DNA of 46,457 nt from Marinifilum sp. (GTDB lineage Bacteria; UBA9089; CG2-30-40-21), in the NCBI GenBank assembly GCA_020717845.1, contig DYDG01000007.1, positions 1 to 46,457 on the forward strand. The letters run 5' to 3'. The stretch's first letter is position 1, and each line of letters begins with the position of its first letter. Under the pieces are notes generated by a model, which searched no databases, was not told where the DNA came from, and saw only the letters and a list, made by a program, of their open reading frames with translations. This document shows positions 19,383 to 29,884 of the stretch, piece by piece. A program made the position numbers and the translations under genes.

Positions 19383-19475
19383 TAGCACCTCTGGCAGGTC
19401 GCAGCTACAAAAATACCTGTAGTTTACCTGGCAGCAAACCTTTGGCAGTGGAACTTCCACCTGCTCTGGCAGGTG
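19381..19475. repeat. Dispersed 'CAGCTACAA / CCTGCCAGAG' repeat
   Basis: Reverse complement matches 9869-9940 (CCTGCCAGAGnCAGGTGGnAGTnCCACTGC...GGTnTGCTGCCAG). Confidence 0.7.
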
Positions 19476-19504
19476 GATCAATTTAAGGAGAGGAGTTTTT
19501 GCCT

Positions 19505-19864
19505 ATGTTTATCAAAGATTTACAAGATTGTGTAGAATTTATCGCTGGGGACAACACGATCCTTCGTGAAATTTTACATCCAGATAAAGCGGAATTAGAA
19601 CTTCGTTATAGCCTGGCACATGCAGTGTTAAAACCCGGGCTAACATCGCAGCCACACAAATTAAAAACATCTGAGGTTTACTACATCCTGGAAGGAGAAG
19701 GCACTATGTATATTAATGAGGAAAATGCAAAGGTTCGCTCGGGTCAAACCGTCTATATTCCACCAAATTCAAAGCAATACATAAAAAATACAGGAAACAT
19801 TGATTTGAAGTTTCTCTGTATTGTTGATCCAGCCTGGCGTGTTGAGGATGAAGAAGTATTGTGA
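19505..19864 (+). CDS. Cupin-domain protein
   Basis: 'SQPHKLKTSEVYYILEGEGTMYINEENAKVRSGQTVYIPPNSKQYIKNTG'. Confidence 0.85.
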   Translation: MFIKDLQDCVEFIAGDNTILREILHPDKAELELRYSLAHAVLKPGLTSQPHKLKTSEVYYILEGEGTMYINEENAKVRSGQTVYIPPNSKQYIKNTGNIDLKFLCIVDPAWRVEDEEVL

Positions 19865-19883
19865 TGGCAAGATTATCCGATCG

Positions 19884-19903
19884 CTCAGGATATATATCCT
19901 GAG
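19884..19903. repeat. Perfect 20-bp palindrome CTCAGGATATATATCCTGAG downstream of the cupin gene
   Basis: Read directly; possible terminator or hairpin. Confidence 0.75.
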
Positions 19904-19930
19904 TGAGCAAAGAGTGTATTACGGTATGTC

Positions 19931-19951
19931 CTTCAAGCTTTCAGCTTGAAG
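19931..19951 (+). promoter_or_regulatory. Hairpin CTTCAAGCT-TTC-AGCTTGAAG just upstream of the pilT/U-like RBS
   Basis: 9-bp perfect stem; RBS aggagg follows at about 19957. Confidence 0.5.
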
Positions 19952-19969
19952 ATTATAGGAGGGCTTTAT

Positions 19970-21034
19970 ATGTTATTAGCTGATTTATTAGGAAAAGTGG
20001 TTTCACAAGATGCCTCTGATTTATTCCTCAAGGCAGATACACCTGCTACTTACAAGGTATCAGGGGAAACGATTCAGGAGCATACAAGGCTCAGCCCTAT
20101 GGATGTAGAAAGGCTGGCCTATGCAGTGATGAGCGATGAACAACAGGTAGAGTTTGTTCGGACAAACGAGATGAACCTTGCCTTTAACTATCCTGATCTT
20201 GGTCGATTCCGGTGCAATATCTATCGTCAGCGAGGAACATTAGGCATAGTCTTTCGCAGGGTAAAGGCTCAAATTCCAAAGATAGGTGATCTTGATCTGC
20301 CGCCAATATTAAATGAGCTTGTCATGGATAAGAGGGGATTGATACTGGTCGTTGGAGCTACAGGTTCAGGTAAATCAACTACCTTGGCTGCCATGCTTAA
20401 TCATCGGAATGAGATGGCTGGTGGACATATTATTACTATTGAGGATCCAATTGAATTTGTTTATAAAGACAAAAAAGCCATTATCAGCCAGCGAGAGGTT
20501 GGGATTGATACCGAAACCTATGATGCCGCCTTAAAGAATGCCCTCAGACAGGCTCCGGATGTTATTCTTATTGGTGAGATGCGTGATACAGAGAGTGTTT
20601 CTGCATCTATATATTTTGCTGAAACAGGCCATCTGGTAATGAGCACACTCCATTCAACCAATGCCTTTCAGGCTATAGAAAGGATGCTGCAATTCTATCC
20701 TGGAGAGATGCATCCTCAGATACTTACACAGCTTTCACTGAACCTTAGAGCTATTATCTCTCAAAGATTAATCCCGCGAGCAGATGGAAATGGACGTGTT
20801 GCAGCAATAGAAATCATGATAGTTACCCCTCGAATCAAAGACCTTATTAAAAAGGGAGAAATTTCCCAACTTCGAGGAGCAATCCAGTCCGGATCAAAGG
20901 ATGGTCTTCAGAGCTTTGAACAGGCATTGCATGAGCTTTATACAAAAAACCTGATTACCCTTGATGCTGCTATGTCCGCAGCAGATAGTGCCAATGATTT
21001 GAGGTTAAGGATAAAAGGGATGGCAGCCTTGTAA
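19970..21034 (+). CDS. PilT/PilU-type type IV pilus retraction ATPase
   Basis: 'VGATGSGKSTTLAAML', 'HIITIEDPIEFVYKDKKAIISQREVG', 'GEMRDTESVSASIYFAETGHLVMSTLHSTNA'. Start refined to the ATG after AGGAGG. Confidence 0.9.
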   Translation: MLLADLLGKVVSQDASDLFLKADTPATYKVSGETIQEHTRLSPMDVERLAYAVMSDEQQVEFVRTNEMNLAFNYPDLGRFRCNIYRQRGTLGIVFRRVKAQIPKIGDLDLPPILNELVMDKRGLILVVGATGSGKSTTLAAMLNHRNEMAGGHIITIEDPIEFVYKDKKAIISQREVGIDTETYDAALKNALRQAPDVILIGEMRDTESVSASIYFAETGHLVMSTLHSTNAFQAIERMLQFYPGEMHPQILTQLSLNLRAIISQRLIPRADGNGRVAAIEIMIVTPRIKDLIKKGEISQLRGAIQSGSKDGLQSFEQALHELYTKNLITLDAAMSAADSANDLRLRIKGMAAL

Positions 21035-21108
21035 TGAAAATAGGAGTGCATTGACCCTGCCATACCCTTATCCTAACCTTCCTGAGGGAACCCTGATATT
21101 CCCTTATT

Positions 21109-22713
21109 TTGACAAAGGAGAAAACCATGTCCTGTCTGACTACATTCAACACATCCACCCTTCCAGAGGTTTATACAGATACTCTGATTATTGGGATGGG
21201 TATAGCCGGACTTAGTGCCGGGATTAAGGCGGCTAATTATGGGAAGGTATTGATTATTACCAAAGATTCCTTCCATGAAAGCAATACTGAGTATGCACAG
21301 GGTGGGGTAGCCGTTGTTCTCTCAGATGGGGACAGTTTTGAAAAACATACGGCTGATACCCTGACCACAGGCTGTGGCGTGTGCAATGATGAAAATGTCA
21401 GGATACTTGTTGAAGAGGGCACTCAAAGGGTGCAGGAATTGATGGAATGGGGTGTCAGGTTTGATAAACAAGATGGGAAAATAGCCTTTGGTCAAGAGGG
21501 TGGACATGGTCTCAAAAGGATTGTTCATGCTAAAGGAGATGCAACAGGGAAAGAGATATTAAGGGTATTATTGAATAAGGCAAAGGCAACACCAAATATT
21601 ACACTGTTAAAGGATACCTTTACTATTGATCTGTTATCTACTGATGGACTGTGTTTTGGAGCAATTGTTCATTCACCGAATAAGGGGAATATGGTTGTTT
21701 TTGCTTCTAACACCATCCTGGCTACAGGCGGAATAGGACAAATATATCGAGAAACAACCAATTCTATGATTGCTACTGGTGATGGGATGGCTATGGCTTA
21801 TCGGGCTGGAGCAATATTAAGCGATATGGAATTTATACAATTTCACCCAACAACCCTGTATGTAGCTGGTGCCTCTCGATTCCTAATATCTGAAGCAGTT
21901 CGCGGGGATGGTGGGATATTGAGAAATAAAAATGGTGAAAGGTTTATGTTCAAGTATCACCCTTGCGGTGAATTGGCGCCAAGGGATATTGTTTCCAGAG
22001 GAATATTGATCGAGCTTAAGGAAACAAAATCTGTTTTTGTTTGGCTGGATGTTACTCATCTTGATTTTGAATATCTTAAGAAGAGATTTCCAAATATTGT
22101 TAAGATGTGCCTTGCATTTGGTATTGACGTTAAAACAAAATGGATTCCAGTAATGCCTACAGCCCATTATATGATTGGTGGAGTAAAAACAGATGAATAT
22201 GGTCAGACAAATGTCAATGGGCTTTATGCCTGCGGTGAAGCAGCCTGTACTGGTGTCCATGGGGCTAATCGATTGGCAAGTAATTCCCTGCTTGAAGGAT
22301 TGGTCTTTGGCTGCCGAACAGGTGAATATATTGGGCATAATCCTATGCTGTTCCAGAAGCAAGTCATTTCAAACAAGATGATAGAGGATAATATTCATAA
22401 AAAAATAAATATTCCAGATGTCAGAAACTCTCTAAAAAGTTTGATGTTAAGGAACATGGGGATTGAACGGGATCAAAAAGGATTGCTTGAGGCTAAAAAG
22501 AGTATTGATTTTTGGGCATCATATGTGCTGAACAAAGAATTTTCATCCCCTGCCAGCTGGGAGCTGCAAAATATGCTTACAGTTGCCAGCCTGATACAAA
22601 GGGCAGCAGATATGAGACAGGAAAGCCGAGGGGTTCATTTCCGCACGGATTATCCATATCAGGATGATGCTATCTGGAAGAAGCATATTGAGTTGTGTAA
22701 GACAGAAAAATAA
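21109..22713 (+). CDS. nadB: L-aspartate oxidase
   Basis: FAD motif 'DTLIIGMGIAGLSAGIKA', 'STEYAQGGVAVVL'-like segment, 'MEFIQFHPTTLY', 'PTAHYMIGGVKTDEYGQTNVNGLYACGE'. Confidence 0.93.
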   Translation: MTKEKTMSCLTTFNTSTLPEVYTDTLIIGMGIAGLSAGIKAANYGKVLIITKDSFHESNTEYAQGGVAVVLSDGDSFEKHTADTLTTGCGVCNDENVRILVEEGTQRVQELMEWGVRFDKQDGKIAFGQEGGHGLKRIVHAKGDATGKEILRVLLNKAKATPNITLLKDTFTIDLLSTDGLCFGAIVHSPNKGNMVVFASNTILATGGIGQIYRETTNSMIATGDGMAMAYRAGAILSDMEFIQFHPTTLYVAGASRFLISEAVRGDGGILRNKNGERFMFKYHPCGELAPRDIVSRGILIELKETKSVFVWLDVTHLDFEYLKKRFPNIVKMCLAFGIDVKTKWIPVMPTAHYMIGGVKTDEYGQTNVNGLYACGEAACTGVHGANRLASNSLLEGLVFGCRTGEYIGHNPMLFQKQVISNKMIEDNIHKKINIPDVRNSLKSLMLRNMGIERDQKGLLEAKKSIDFWASYVLNKEFSSPASWELQNMLTVASLIQRAADMRQESRGVHFRTDYPYQDDAIWKKHIELCKTEK

Positions 22714-22716
22714 GTA

Positions 22717-22738
22717 GGGGCGTATTGTCATACGCCCC
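22717..22738. terminator. Hairpin between convergent nadB and OmpA-like genes (GGGGCGTAT-TGTC-ATACGCCCC)
   Basis: 9-bp perfect stem, 4-nt loop. Confidence 0.6.
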
Positions 22739-22751
22739 CACATTGCCACTG

Positions 22752-25700
22752 CTATTTAGACAGCAATTTCTTAATCTTTGCCGCCTTATCTTGATTAATA
22801 TCGCCTACAATCTTTAGCACCTTATTTACAGACTTATCCCCTTGCACCTGATAGAGCTTATAGAGTATTCTGGCTGCCTGTTTGGGACTAAGGCTTGGAG
22901 ATACCAGAAGTATGGAGAGCTCTTCCAGTCCCTTGGGATCAACCACCAGAGATTCAGCCAGTCTTTCCATACCGGCAGACTCCATTTCTCCAAATCTACC
23001 CATAGCCTCTTCTTCACCCATTATCCATGACTCAGACTCTTTTTTCAATAGAGGCTTTATCTCTTCCTTTATTTCAGGCTTTGTCAGCTCTGGCATCTCT
23101 ATCTTTGGTTGAGGAACAACCACTGCTGGCTTTTCTATAGGCTTGCTTGATAGCTCCAGGCTCAAGTTATCCACTCGACTGGACATATCCCAGCCATCGC
23201 TTTTTACCCGAACACAGGTTATCTTAGCTGGTTTTGGAGCAAGATCCATGAGATTAGGTGTGGTATAGCTTATCCATGTATTCTTTTTAACCATTTCCTC
23301 CATCTCAGGAGACTGCAGTTTACCCTTTATCAAGAATCCATGTCTGAAAAGATGAGGCTTGCCTGAAATATCCATATATTCTATCTCTAAGCAAACAGGA
23401 TATATCCCATCTTTCTGCCTGTCTTTAGAAAAGGAGTCGAAAAGCACCTTTATCTCTCCATGCAACATACAAAGGTTATACCTGATAACACTAATATCCA
23501 GCATCTGGAACACGCTTGCTCCGCCAATGGCAGAGTTTGAATCCTGTCTGTTTATCTCAAGGCTATGAGGATGCTGGCTATCATCCTTTACTACCTCAAC
23601 CTTTATCTTCCCTGACCCTTGCGAGGCAGACTGCCAACATTCCATCCCCTGTTCAAAACCGCCATCCATAAGCTTGATATAGATATTTGCCTTTGGTGCA
23701 ACAAACACTTGAGGCTTTTTGTCCGTTTTCTCCTGGACAACAACCACTGCTGGCTTATGCACCTCAGCTACCTCAGCTGGCAGCATACCCAGTTGAAGCT
23801 CAACATTATCAACCCTGCTCACAAAATCCCAGCCTCTGGCAGTAATCTTCGCCTCTGTTATTTTTACTGGTCTTGGGGAAAGCTGTGTCAGGTTTGGAGA
23901 GACATAGTCCACCCATACCCCCTTCTTTACCTGTTCACCAATATCTGGATAATTCAGCTTGCCGCTTACAAGGAAACCATGCTTGAACAGATATGGTTTA
24001 CCATCTGTCCCCGTATATTTTAATTCAAGACAGACAGGATACCCTTCACCAGCCTTGCCATCACCAGACATACTTGCATTATCTATCTTTATATCAGCTT
24101 TCAGAATGATTTGAGTATATCGATAGACATCAATATTCAACAGTTGCAACACCCCTGCCTCGCCCATATTAGACTGCGCCTTTTGTCGTTTCATCTCAAG
24201 TGTTGTTGGATGAGATGAGCTATCATTGGCAATACCAACATAAATATTTCCAACCCCTTCCTTCCTTGTAGTCCATGCATTCATTCCATCATCAAACCCA
24301 CCATTGGTTAACATAGTATGGACCGTTGGCAATGGAACAACTATCTGTGGAACTACTACAGGTGCCAGAGGTGCTACCTCCACAGGTGCTACTGCTGGCT
24401 TTGGTGCCTCGGGTGCTGGAACTGCTGGTGCTACAACCACAGGTGACAGAGGTGCTACCTTCACAGGTGGTGTTGCTGGCTTTGGCATCTCTGGTGCTGG
24501 AACTGCTAGTGCTACCTCCACAGGTGGTACCACAGGCTTTGGTGGCTCTGGTGTCGGAATTGCTGGTGCTGCAACCACAGGTGGTGCCACAGGCTTTGGC
24601 TTCGCAACCTCGACAGCTGCTGGCTTTGGCATCTCTGGTGCTGGAATTGCTGGTGCTGCAACCACAGGTAGTGCCACAGGCTTTGGCTTCGCAACCTCAA
24701 TAGCCGCAGGCTTTGGCAATCCTGGCAATGCCGCAGATTCTTCAGGCTTTTTAATGGTAATCTCTACCCTTCTATTTCGTGCCTTACCTTCAGGTGTTTT
24801 ATTTGAAGCAACTGGCTTTGCTTCTCCATAACCAATGGCTGTCAGATTAGCAGCTGGCACGCCTTCCCTTTCAACCAGAAATGTCATAACACCCTCTGCC
24901 CTTGCTTGAGATAATCCTTTATTATCTTTATATTTCTTTTGCGTAACAGGTCCAAGCGGAACATTATCTGTATGTCCTTCTATCATAACCTTGCAATCAG
25001 GATATGTCTTAAGGATATTTGCCACCTTTGTCAGGACAGGAGAGGCTGTGGGTTGAACCACATGACTGCCGGTAACAAAGTTAACCGCTGCTTGAGTCAT
25101 CTCTATCTTTATTGTCCCCTTATCCTCTTTAACGGTAATCCCCTTCTCTTCTTTTATCTCAGCCAATGCCTTTAATGGTGCTGGTTTTTCCGGCATAGGC
25201 GGTGCAACTATCTCTATTGGCAGCTCTGGGACCGGAGCAAGCTTAGCTGCTGCAACCGGTGGAGCCAATTCTTTAGTAGTTTTTTCTACAGCTGCTGGTG
25301 GCAATGCCCTGGTCAGAAGAAAATCTACCCTTGCCACTGTTTGTTCCGGACCAAAGGATACTGTCTGTCTCCTCTTTTCATACCCTTCAAACGAAGAAAT
25401 CAGGGTATATTCTATCCCTTTATTCAGATTATCCATAGAATACTTACCCATCACCCCTGATCGTATCTGTCTTAAGGAACTCTGCCCCTTAAGCAGATCA
25501 AGGGTTGTTCCGGAAAGCCCCTCACCTGTTCCTGAATCCTTTACCAATCCATAAACAAATGGATTCTCCGGAATAAGCAGCATCTTGAGATAGCTTGATT
25601 TTACTGATGAAACATCTACCTTTTGAGATGCTATCTTAAATCCGTGTGCCTTAGCCGCAATAAGATGTTCTCCTGTAGAAAGCTCCTTGAGCATATATTG

Positions 25701-27356
25701 CTCTCCTTCTTCCTGAGCAGCAATACCTATTCCCTGTTCCTCAAATCTAACCCCTTTAATAGAAATTCCTGTATCCTCAACCTTTCCGTCCATTCCGTCC
25801 ATTGGATGTCCAATATGAACCTCAGCAACAATTGCCCCCTGCCAGGAGCTTGTCCAATGTTCATTTGGTACAGATGAAATGCTTCGGCTATGCAGAGATG
25901 TTCTATTTGCTGGTTTTGCCTTATCGTCCAATGTAAGAAAGAGTGGTGTGCCAAAGCAACGGTCAAGGAACATCTGATAGGAGAAAAAATCACCTGTCTG
26001 TCCAGGTTCTTGCTTGCAATTTTTATCAGCAATGGCTATCTTTATTTCCTGAGGCTCTATCCCCAGACGATTTGGGGCATCAGCCGGGTTCATGGTTACT
26101 TCCAATTCTTTTGAACCTATAGGAAGCTCAATCTTAAACGAGGTTGGCACTAATGGTTGTCCCAGCCATGGCTTTACCTTGAATTCCTTATCATTTAGAT
26201 AAACATCACCTATTGCACTTACAGATGTTTTTTCCTGTTCAGAGCATTGATTATCCCAGCCAATATTCAGGGAGGCAAGCTGTTTTTTAAGCTTATCAGA
26301 CATTCCTGCCCCTTCCCGAATAGAGCCGGCTGCAAGGGCAACTATTTCAAATGGATCCTGAGATCCTGCCTCTTTAGCCGAGACTATCTGAAAAAAGACG
26401 CTCTTCCTGCCCTCAGCCTGAGAAAAGACAACCTTTATCGGAATATTTTTAGCTAAAATATAGACATCACCATATCCTGGACCAATAAGATTGGATAATT
26501 CTGATGATTTTTCAGAAGAAATAACCTGAGATGGGGTAAAGAGAAACTCCATGGTATCGGTTCCATGTCTTTTTACCAGAAGGCTGCCCTTTATTGAACT
26601 AAAAGAAAGCTCCTCCTGCAACGCCTCTTCTATCCTTACCGGAACAGAAGATATGGCAAATCTCATCAAATGAGATATTTGAGCCTTTTGGGTTAATTCA
26701 GTAAAACTGGCATCACCATTTGGATCATGAAGAATCAATAAGGGTAGGAACGGAATTGTTGTATAAAACCATTGATATTCAGACGAACATTTCATGGTAA
26801 GGTAGGTTATCTCTTTTGCTGTTTTCTCTTCCACAGCCATTCTTGAACAAACTGTAAGCCTGTAGCGAGCCTCTGGTTCTTGCTGGAAGATAGTGGTGGA
26901 TAAAAAATTTCTTTTATCCACACTCTTTGCTCTACAGGAGATAGTTTCCCTGTCAGCACTTACAAAATACCATTTATCTGAATGTGGAGCTGTTTCTTTT
27001 TCAACTATTAAAGAGACGATATATGATTCATCAAACCCACAGCTATTTTTTGCCTGACAAACCAGCCCAAACTTGAACTCATTTTGCTTTTCAGGCATCA
27101 TAAAATAAGATTCTTTTGCCAGGAATGGCTTAGTTAATGTCCAGACAGGCATCTCTAAAAGTCCTTTCCATTCAGAGATAATCCCTCCTATCATTACACC
27201 TGGCGGGTCCAGGGTGTTGTCTAAGCTGACAACCGCCAGAGGGGCTCCCTTTGCCAGAGGGGCTCCAGCATCTTCTCCATAGCCAATATTTGCCAAACAA
27301 AGAAAGAAAACAACAAATAACAACTTTTCTAATTTCATCATAATACGCCTCCTCAT
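22752..27356 (-). CDS. Large OmpA-domain surface protein with Pro-rich linker and two tandem beta-sandwich (CBM/galactose-binding-like) modules
   Basis: Signal peptide; OmpA-like 'PDCKVMIEGHTDNVPLGP...SQARAEGVMTFLVEREGVPAANLTAIGYGEAKPVASNKTPEGKARNRRVEITI'; PKPVAxPVVAAPAIPAPE repeats; two related ~170-aa modules (NGGFDDGMNAW... / DGGFEQGMECW...). Confidence 0.85.
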   Translation of the reverse strand: MRRRIMMKLEKLLFVVFFLCLANIGYGEDAGAPLAKGAPLAVVSLDNTLDPPGVMIGGIISEWKGLLEMPVWTLTKPFLAKESYFMMPEKQNEFKFGLVCQAKNSCGFDESYIVSLIVEKETAPHSDKWYFVSADRETISCRAKSVDKRNFLSTTIFQQEPEARYRLTVCSRMAVEEKTAKEITYLTMKCSSEYQWFYTTIPFLPLLILHDPNGDASFTELTQKAQISHLMRFAISSVPVRIEEALQEELSFSSIKGSLLVKRHGTDTMEFLFTPSQVISSEKSSELSNLIGPGYGDVYILAKNIPIKVVFSQAEGRKSVFFQIVSAKEAGSQDPFEIVALAAGSIREGAGMSDKLKKQLASLNIGWDNQCSEQEKTSVSAIGDVYLNDKEFKVKPWLGQPLVPTSFKIELPIGSKELEVTMNPADAPNRLGIEPQEIKIAIADKNCKQEPGQTGDFFSYQMFLDRCFGTPLFLTLDDKAKPANRTSLHSRSISSVPNEHWTSSWQGAIVAEVHIGHPMDGMDGKVEDTGISIKGVRFEEQGIGIAAQEEGEQYMLKELSTGEHLIAAKAHGFKIASQKVDVSSVKSSYLKMLLIPENPFVYGLVKDSGTGEGLSGTTLDLLKGQSSLRQIRSGVMGKYSMDNLNKGIEYTLISSFEGYEKRRQTVSFGPEQTVARVDFLLTRALPPAAVEKTTKELAPPVAAAKLAPVPELPIEIVAPPMPEKPAPLKALAEIKEEKGITVKEDKGTIKIEMTQAAVNFVTGSHVVQPTASPVLTKVANILKTYPDCKVMIEGHTDNVPLGPVTQKKYKDNKGLSQARAEGVMTFLVEREGVPAANLTAIGYGEAKPVASNKTPEGKARNRRVEITIKKPEESAALPGLPKPAAIEVAKPKPVALPVVAAPAIPAPEMPKPAAVEVAKPKPVAPPVVAAPAIPTPEPPKPVVPPVEVALAVPAPEMPKPATPPVKVAPLSPVVVAPAVPAPEAPKPAVAPVEVAPLAPVVVPQIVVPLPTVHTMLTNGGFDDGMNAWTTRKEGVGNIYVGIANDSSSHPTTLEMKRQKAQSNMGEAGVLQLLNIDVYRYTQIILKADIKIDNASMSGDGKAGEGYPVCLELKYTGTDGKPYLFKHGFLVSGKLNYPDIGEQVKKGVWVDYVSPNLTQLSPRPVKITEAKITARGWDFVSRVDNVELQLGMLPAEVAEVHKPAVVVVQEKTDKKPQVFVAPKANIYIKLMDGGFEQGMECWQSASQGSGKIKVEVVKDDSQHPHSLEINRQDSNSAIGGASVFQMLDISVIRYNLCMLHGEIKVLFDSFSKDRQKDGIYPVCLEIEYMDISGKPHLFRHGFLIKGKLQSPEMEEMVKKNTWISYTTPNLMDLAPKPAKITCVRVKSDGWDMSSRVDNLSLELSSKPIEKPAVVVPQPKIEMPELTKPEIKEEIKPLLKKESESWIMGEEEAMGRFGEMESAGMERLAESLVVDPKGLEELSILLVSPSLSPKQAARILYKLYQVQGDKSVNKVLKIVGDINQDKAAKIKKLLSK
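24330..24720 (-). repeat. Degenerate tandem repeats encoding a Pro/Ala/Val-rich linker
   Basis: Recurring 'KPKPVAPPVVAAPAIPxPEMPKPA' units. Confidence 0.75.
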
Positions 27357-27430
27357 ATTTATAATTCGGGAGCAATGAGTCAGTCATCGGTTGAGAAAAA
27401 TCTCATAATTGGTCTAAAGACCCTCATTAC

Positions 27431-27458
27431 AAATTATGCAGTAAGCATCTTTAGATAC
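27431..27458. repeat. Dispersed hairpin repeat copy 2 (AAATTATGCAGTAA-GCATC-TTTA-GATAC)
   Basis: Matches the reverse complement of 5567-5594 with 3 mismatches. Confidence 0.7.
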
Positions 27459-27613
27459 GTCTTACCTATCTCTCCTACCAATCACTGCCCCATTACATCT
27501 GGGATTTTCAATTTTGGCCATTTTAGTCCATAGTCCACAGCAACATTTTTTCATCAAGTCTTTGTTTCTTACAAACTGTCGACAATAGCTTTTGGAATTG
27601 ACTAAAAAGCATC

Positions 27614-28819
27614 TTACGGCTGGATCCTTTTCTCCATAATATTATTAATATTTTCATCATCAAGATTTTCTGGGATGGGTTCAACATGAACAAAAACACG
27701 ACTTATTTCTTTTATCTTTATCGGAGCAGGCGGGATCAATTTTATAGTTGTTTTTGGCTCAAGCATGGTATCTAAGGTATAGGTATATCCTGACACCTGT
27801 TGTTTATTGATTTTGACATTAACCTTAATCATTGTACCTGCTGTATATCCAACAGAGCCTTGATTAGATGCTATAGGCACAATTCCATGCTCCTGGTCAT
27901 AATCTATACCTGTAATCATCAGATCACGGATGCTTGATGGAGCGATTATTGTTGCAGTAGCTGTATTGTTTTTTTCATCTGATTCTTGAATCATGTTAAA
28001 TGTCTCAGGGTCAACAACTGCCATGATAGTATGTGTACCAGAAATAGAAAATCCAGTATTAATCCCTTTCTTCCCACCTGGTCTTCTAAATGTCAAACTA
28101 TCGAAGTATGAACTGCCAAACCCACCATGCATCTTACCATCTATAAATACATGCACAGCAACCTTACCAGAATCTGCCATTCCCTGCCCCTTATTTTCAA
28201 CAGTTAGATGAACATAGTGTCCGATAAGAGAGATGCCTGATACGATTAGATCAGGCATTAAGCTGTCATGGAGGATAAATTTATCTATAAAAGAGGTAGC
28301 ACTTGTAGCCACATTTTCCTGATTTTCTTGTTCAATACCCTGTCCACTACATTTTATGGTTACTTCCTGAGCCTGTTCGCAAAAGAATATTTTTTCAGCC
28401 TCAATGGTAACGGTTTCTCCTGCAAGAAGTCCAGGGACATTTTTATTAATAATTGTTGTTGTTCCTAACAAAACTTGAACATCAAGATTATTCGGATAAT
28501 CTTTCTTACCGATATTTTCGACAATGCCCTGAATAAGTATTGTATCTGCTGGGTGTGCTGTGCTGAGGTCATTCAAGGTAGTGGATATTAGTTTAAAGGT
28601 AATATCCCTTATAACTATATTCGCACAAGGCACAGATTCTGTTCCTGTTGTAGACAGAAGAGGCTGCTCATCTTGAGCAGGAACGCTCTCTTGTATTTGC
28701 TCAAGCGATTTTATATCTGTTGCAGATAAACCAGTTTTCTCCTCAGCATAGCTATTATTAACTACTATAGCCAATAACATCAAAAAACAAGTGATTGTTA
28801 AATGTTTCATTCTATCCAC
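27614..28819 (-). CDS. Secreted protein with CARDB-like repeats
   Basis: Signal peptide; 'PADTILIQGIVENIGKKDYPNNLDVQVLLG', 'LMPDLIVSGISLIGHYVHLTVENKGQGMADSGKVAVHVFIDG'. Confidence 0.7.
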   Translation of the reverse strand: MDRMKHLTITCFLMLLAIVVNNSYAEEKTGLSATDIKSLEQIQESVPAQDEQPLLSTTGTESVPCANIVIRDITFKLISTTLNDLSTAHPADTILIQGIVENIGKKDYPNNLDVQVLLGTTTIINKNVPGLLAGETVTIEAEKIFFCEQAQEVTIKCSGQGIEQENQENVATSATSFIDKFILHDSLMPDLIVSGISLIGHYVHLTVENKGQGMADSGKVAVHVFIDGKMHGGFGSSYFDSLTFRRPGGKKGINTGFSISGTHTIMAVVDPETFNMIQESDEKNNTATATIIAPSSIRDLMITGIDYDQEHGIVPIASNQGSVGYTAGTMIKVNVKINKQQVSGYTYTLDTMLEPKTTIKLIPPAPIKIKEISRVFVHVEPIPENLDDENINNIMEKRIQP

Positions 28820-28831
28820 CTTTTGTCATTA

Positions 28832-29689
28832 TTATCTGGCAAGCATTGTTTGAGCCATAGCCTCTAATTTTGCTACTCTTTTTTCCATAGGTGGGTGTGT
28901 AGAAAACAATGAAAGGAGTCCGCCACCTATTAGTGGGCTGACAATGAACATATGTGCTGTAGCCGGAGTAGCATTCATAGGGACTCTTTGTGTCCCTATC
29001 TGAAGTTTTTTCAGAGCATTGGCTAAAGATTGAGGATGTCCGCATATTTGAGAACCAACAGCATCTGCCTCATACTCCCTTGCCCTGGAGATAGCCATTT
29101 GAATCAGCATAGCAGCAATAGGAGCAATAATGCTCATAGCAATAAAGACCAAGGGGCTGCTATCTTCCCTGTCATCACTGCGTCCCCCTCCAAAGATAGT
29201 TGCCCATCGAGCCATACTGGCCAGCATAGAGATGGCACCAGCAATGACAGCCACAATAGAGCTAATAAGAATATCCCTATTTTTCACATGAGCCAACTCG
29301 TGAGCCAGGACCCCTTCTAACTCATCATTGCTTAACAAATGAAGAATCCCCTCAGTAACAGCTACCGCTGCATGTTGCGGGTTACGGCCAGTAGCAAAGG
29401 CATTTGGTGTTTGTTCAGGAATAATATACACCTTAGGCATGGGCATATTTGTTTGTTGGGTAAGTTTTGTAACCGTCTGATAAAGTTGTGGTGACTGTGC
29501 GTAGCTCACCTCTTTAGCTCTATACATAGCCAGAACTATCTTGTCTGAGAACCAATAACTAACCATATTCATGATAATTGCCATACCAAGGGCAATTATC
29601 ATTCCCCCACTTCCACCCAGCATTTTGCCTACAAAGATCAACAAAAGGGTTAATCCTGTAAGCAAAAAGGTTGTCTTGAATACATTCAT
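28832..29689 (-). CDS. htpX: Membrane zinc metalloprotease, M48 family
   Basis: '[15 protein letters not shown]', '[18 protein letters not shown]', '[16 protein letters not shown]'; start at MNVFKTT. Confidence 0.93.
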   Translation of the reverse strand: MNVFKTTFLLTGLTLLLIFVGKMLGGSGGMIIALGMAIIMNMVSYWFSDKIVLAMYRAKEVSYAQSPQLYQTVTKLTQQTNMPMPKVYIIPEQTPNAFATGRNPQHAAVAVTEGILHLLSNDELEGVLAHELAHVKNRDILISSIVAVIAGAISMLASMARWATIFGGGRSDDREDSSPLVFIAMSIIAPIAAMLIQMAISRAREYEADAVGSQICGHPQSLANALKKLQIGTQRVPMNATPATAHMFIVSPLIGGGLLSLFSTHPPMEKRVAKLEAMAQTMLAR

Positions 29690-29855
29690 TCTTTTTACCT
29701 CCACCAAACTAAATCACGCAGGACACGCAGGAATGGTATGATTGACAAACATGTATGCTTGAGAGACATCTGAGGCAATCAGTGCAGATTTAAGTCTTGC
29801 TCCCTGTCGCCAATGCTTGTTTATTTACAAGATATTTGGCATCCCTGTCCTTAAG

Positions 29856-29882
29856 TATAGGGGCACAATTTATGCCCCTATA
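29856..29882 (-). terminator. Hairpin immediately 3' of the bS22-like micro-ORF (TATAGGGGCA-CAATTTA-TGCCCCTATA)
   Basis: 10-bp perfect stem; no clear U-tract, so intrinsic termination is uncertain. Confidence 0.45.
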
Positions 29883-29884
29883 CA

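Noticed and set aside
21883-22362. 159-aa minus-strand ORF within nadB
   Set aside because: Antisense to a well-supported nadB reading frame.
24304-24831. 175-aa plus-strand Gly/Thr-rich ORF (GATTTGGATGFGF...)
   Set aside because: Antisense of the Pro/Ala-rich linker of the OmpA-like protein; low-complexity artefact.
27466-27590. Cys-containing micro-ORF MKKCCCGLWTKMAKIENPRCNGAVIGRRDR on the minus strand
   Set aside because: Only a weak RBS and no recognised family; cannot be distinguished from chance.
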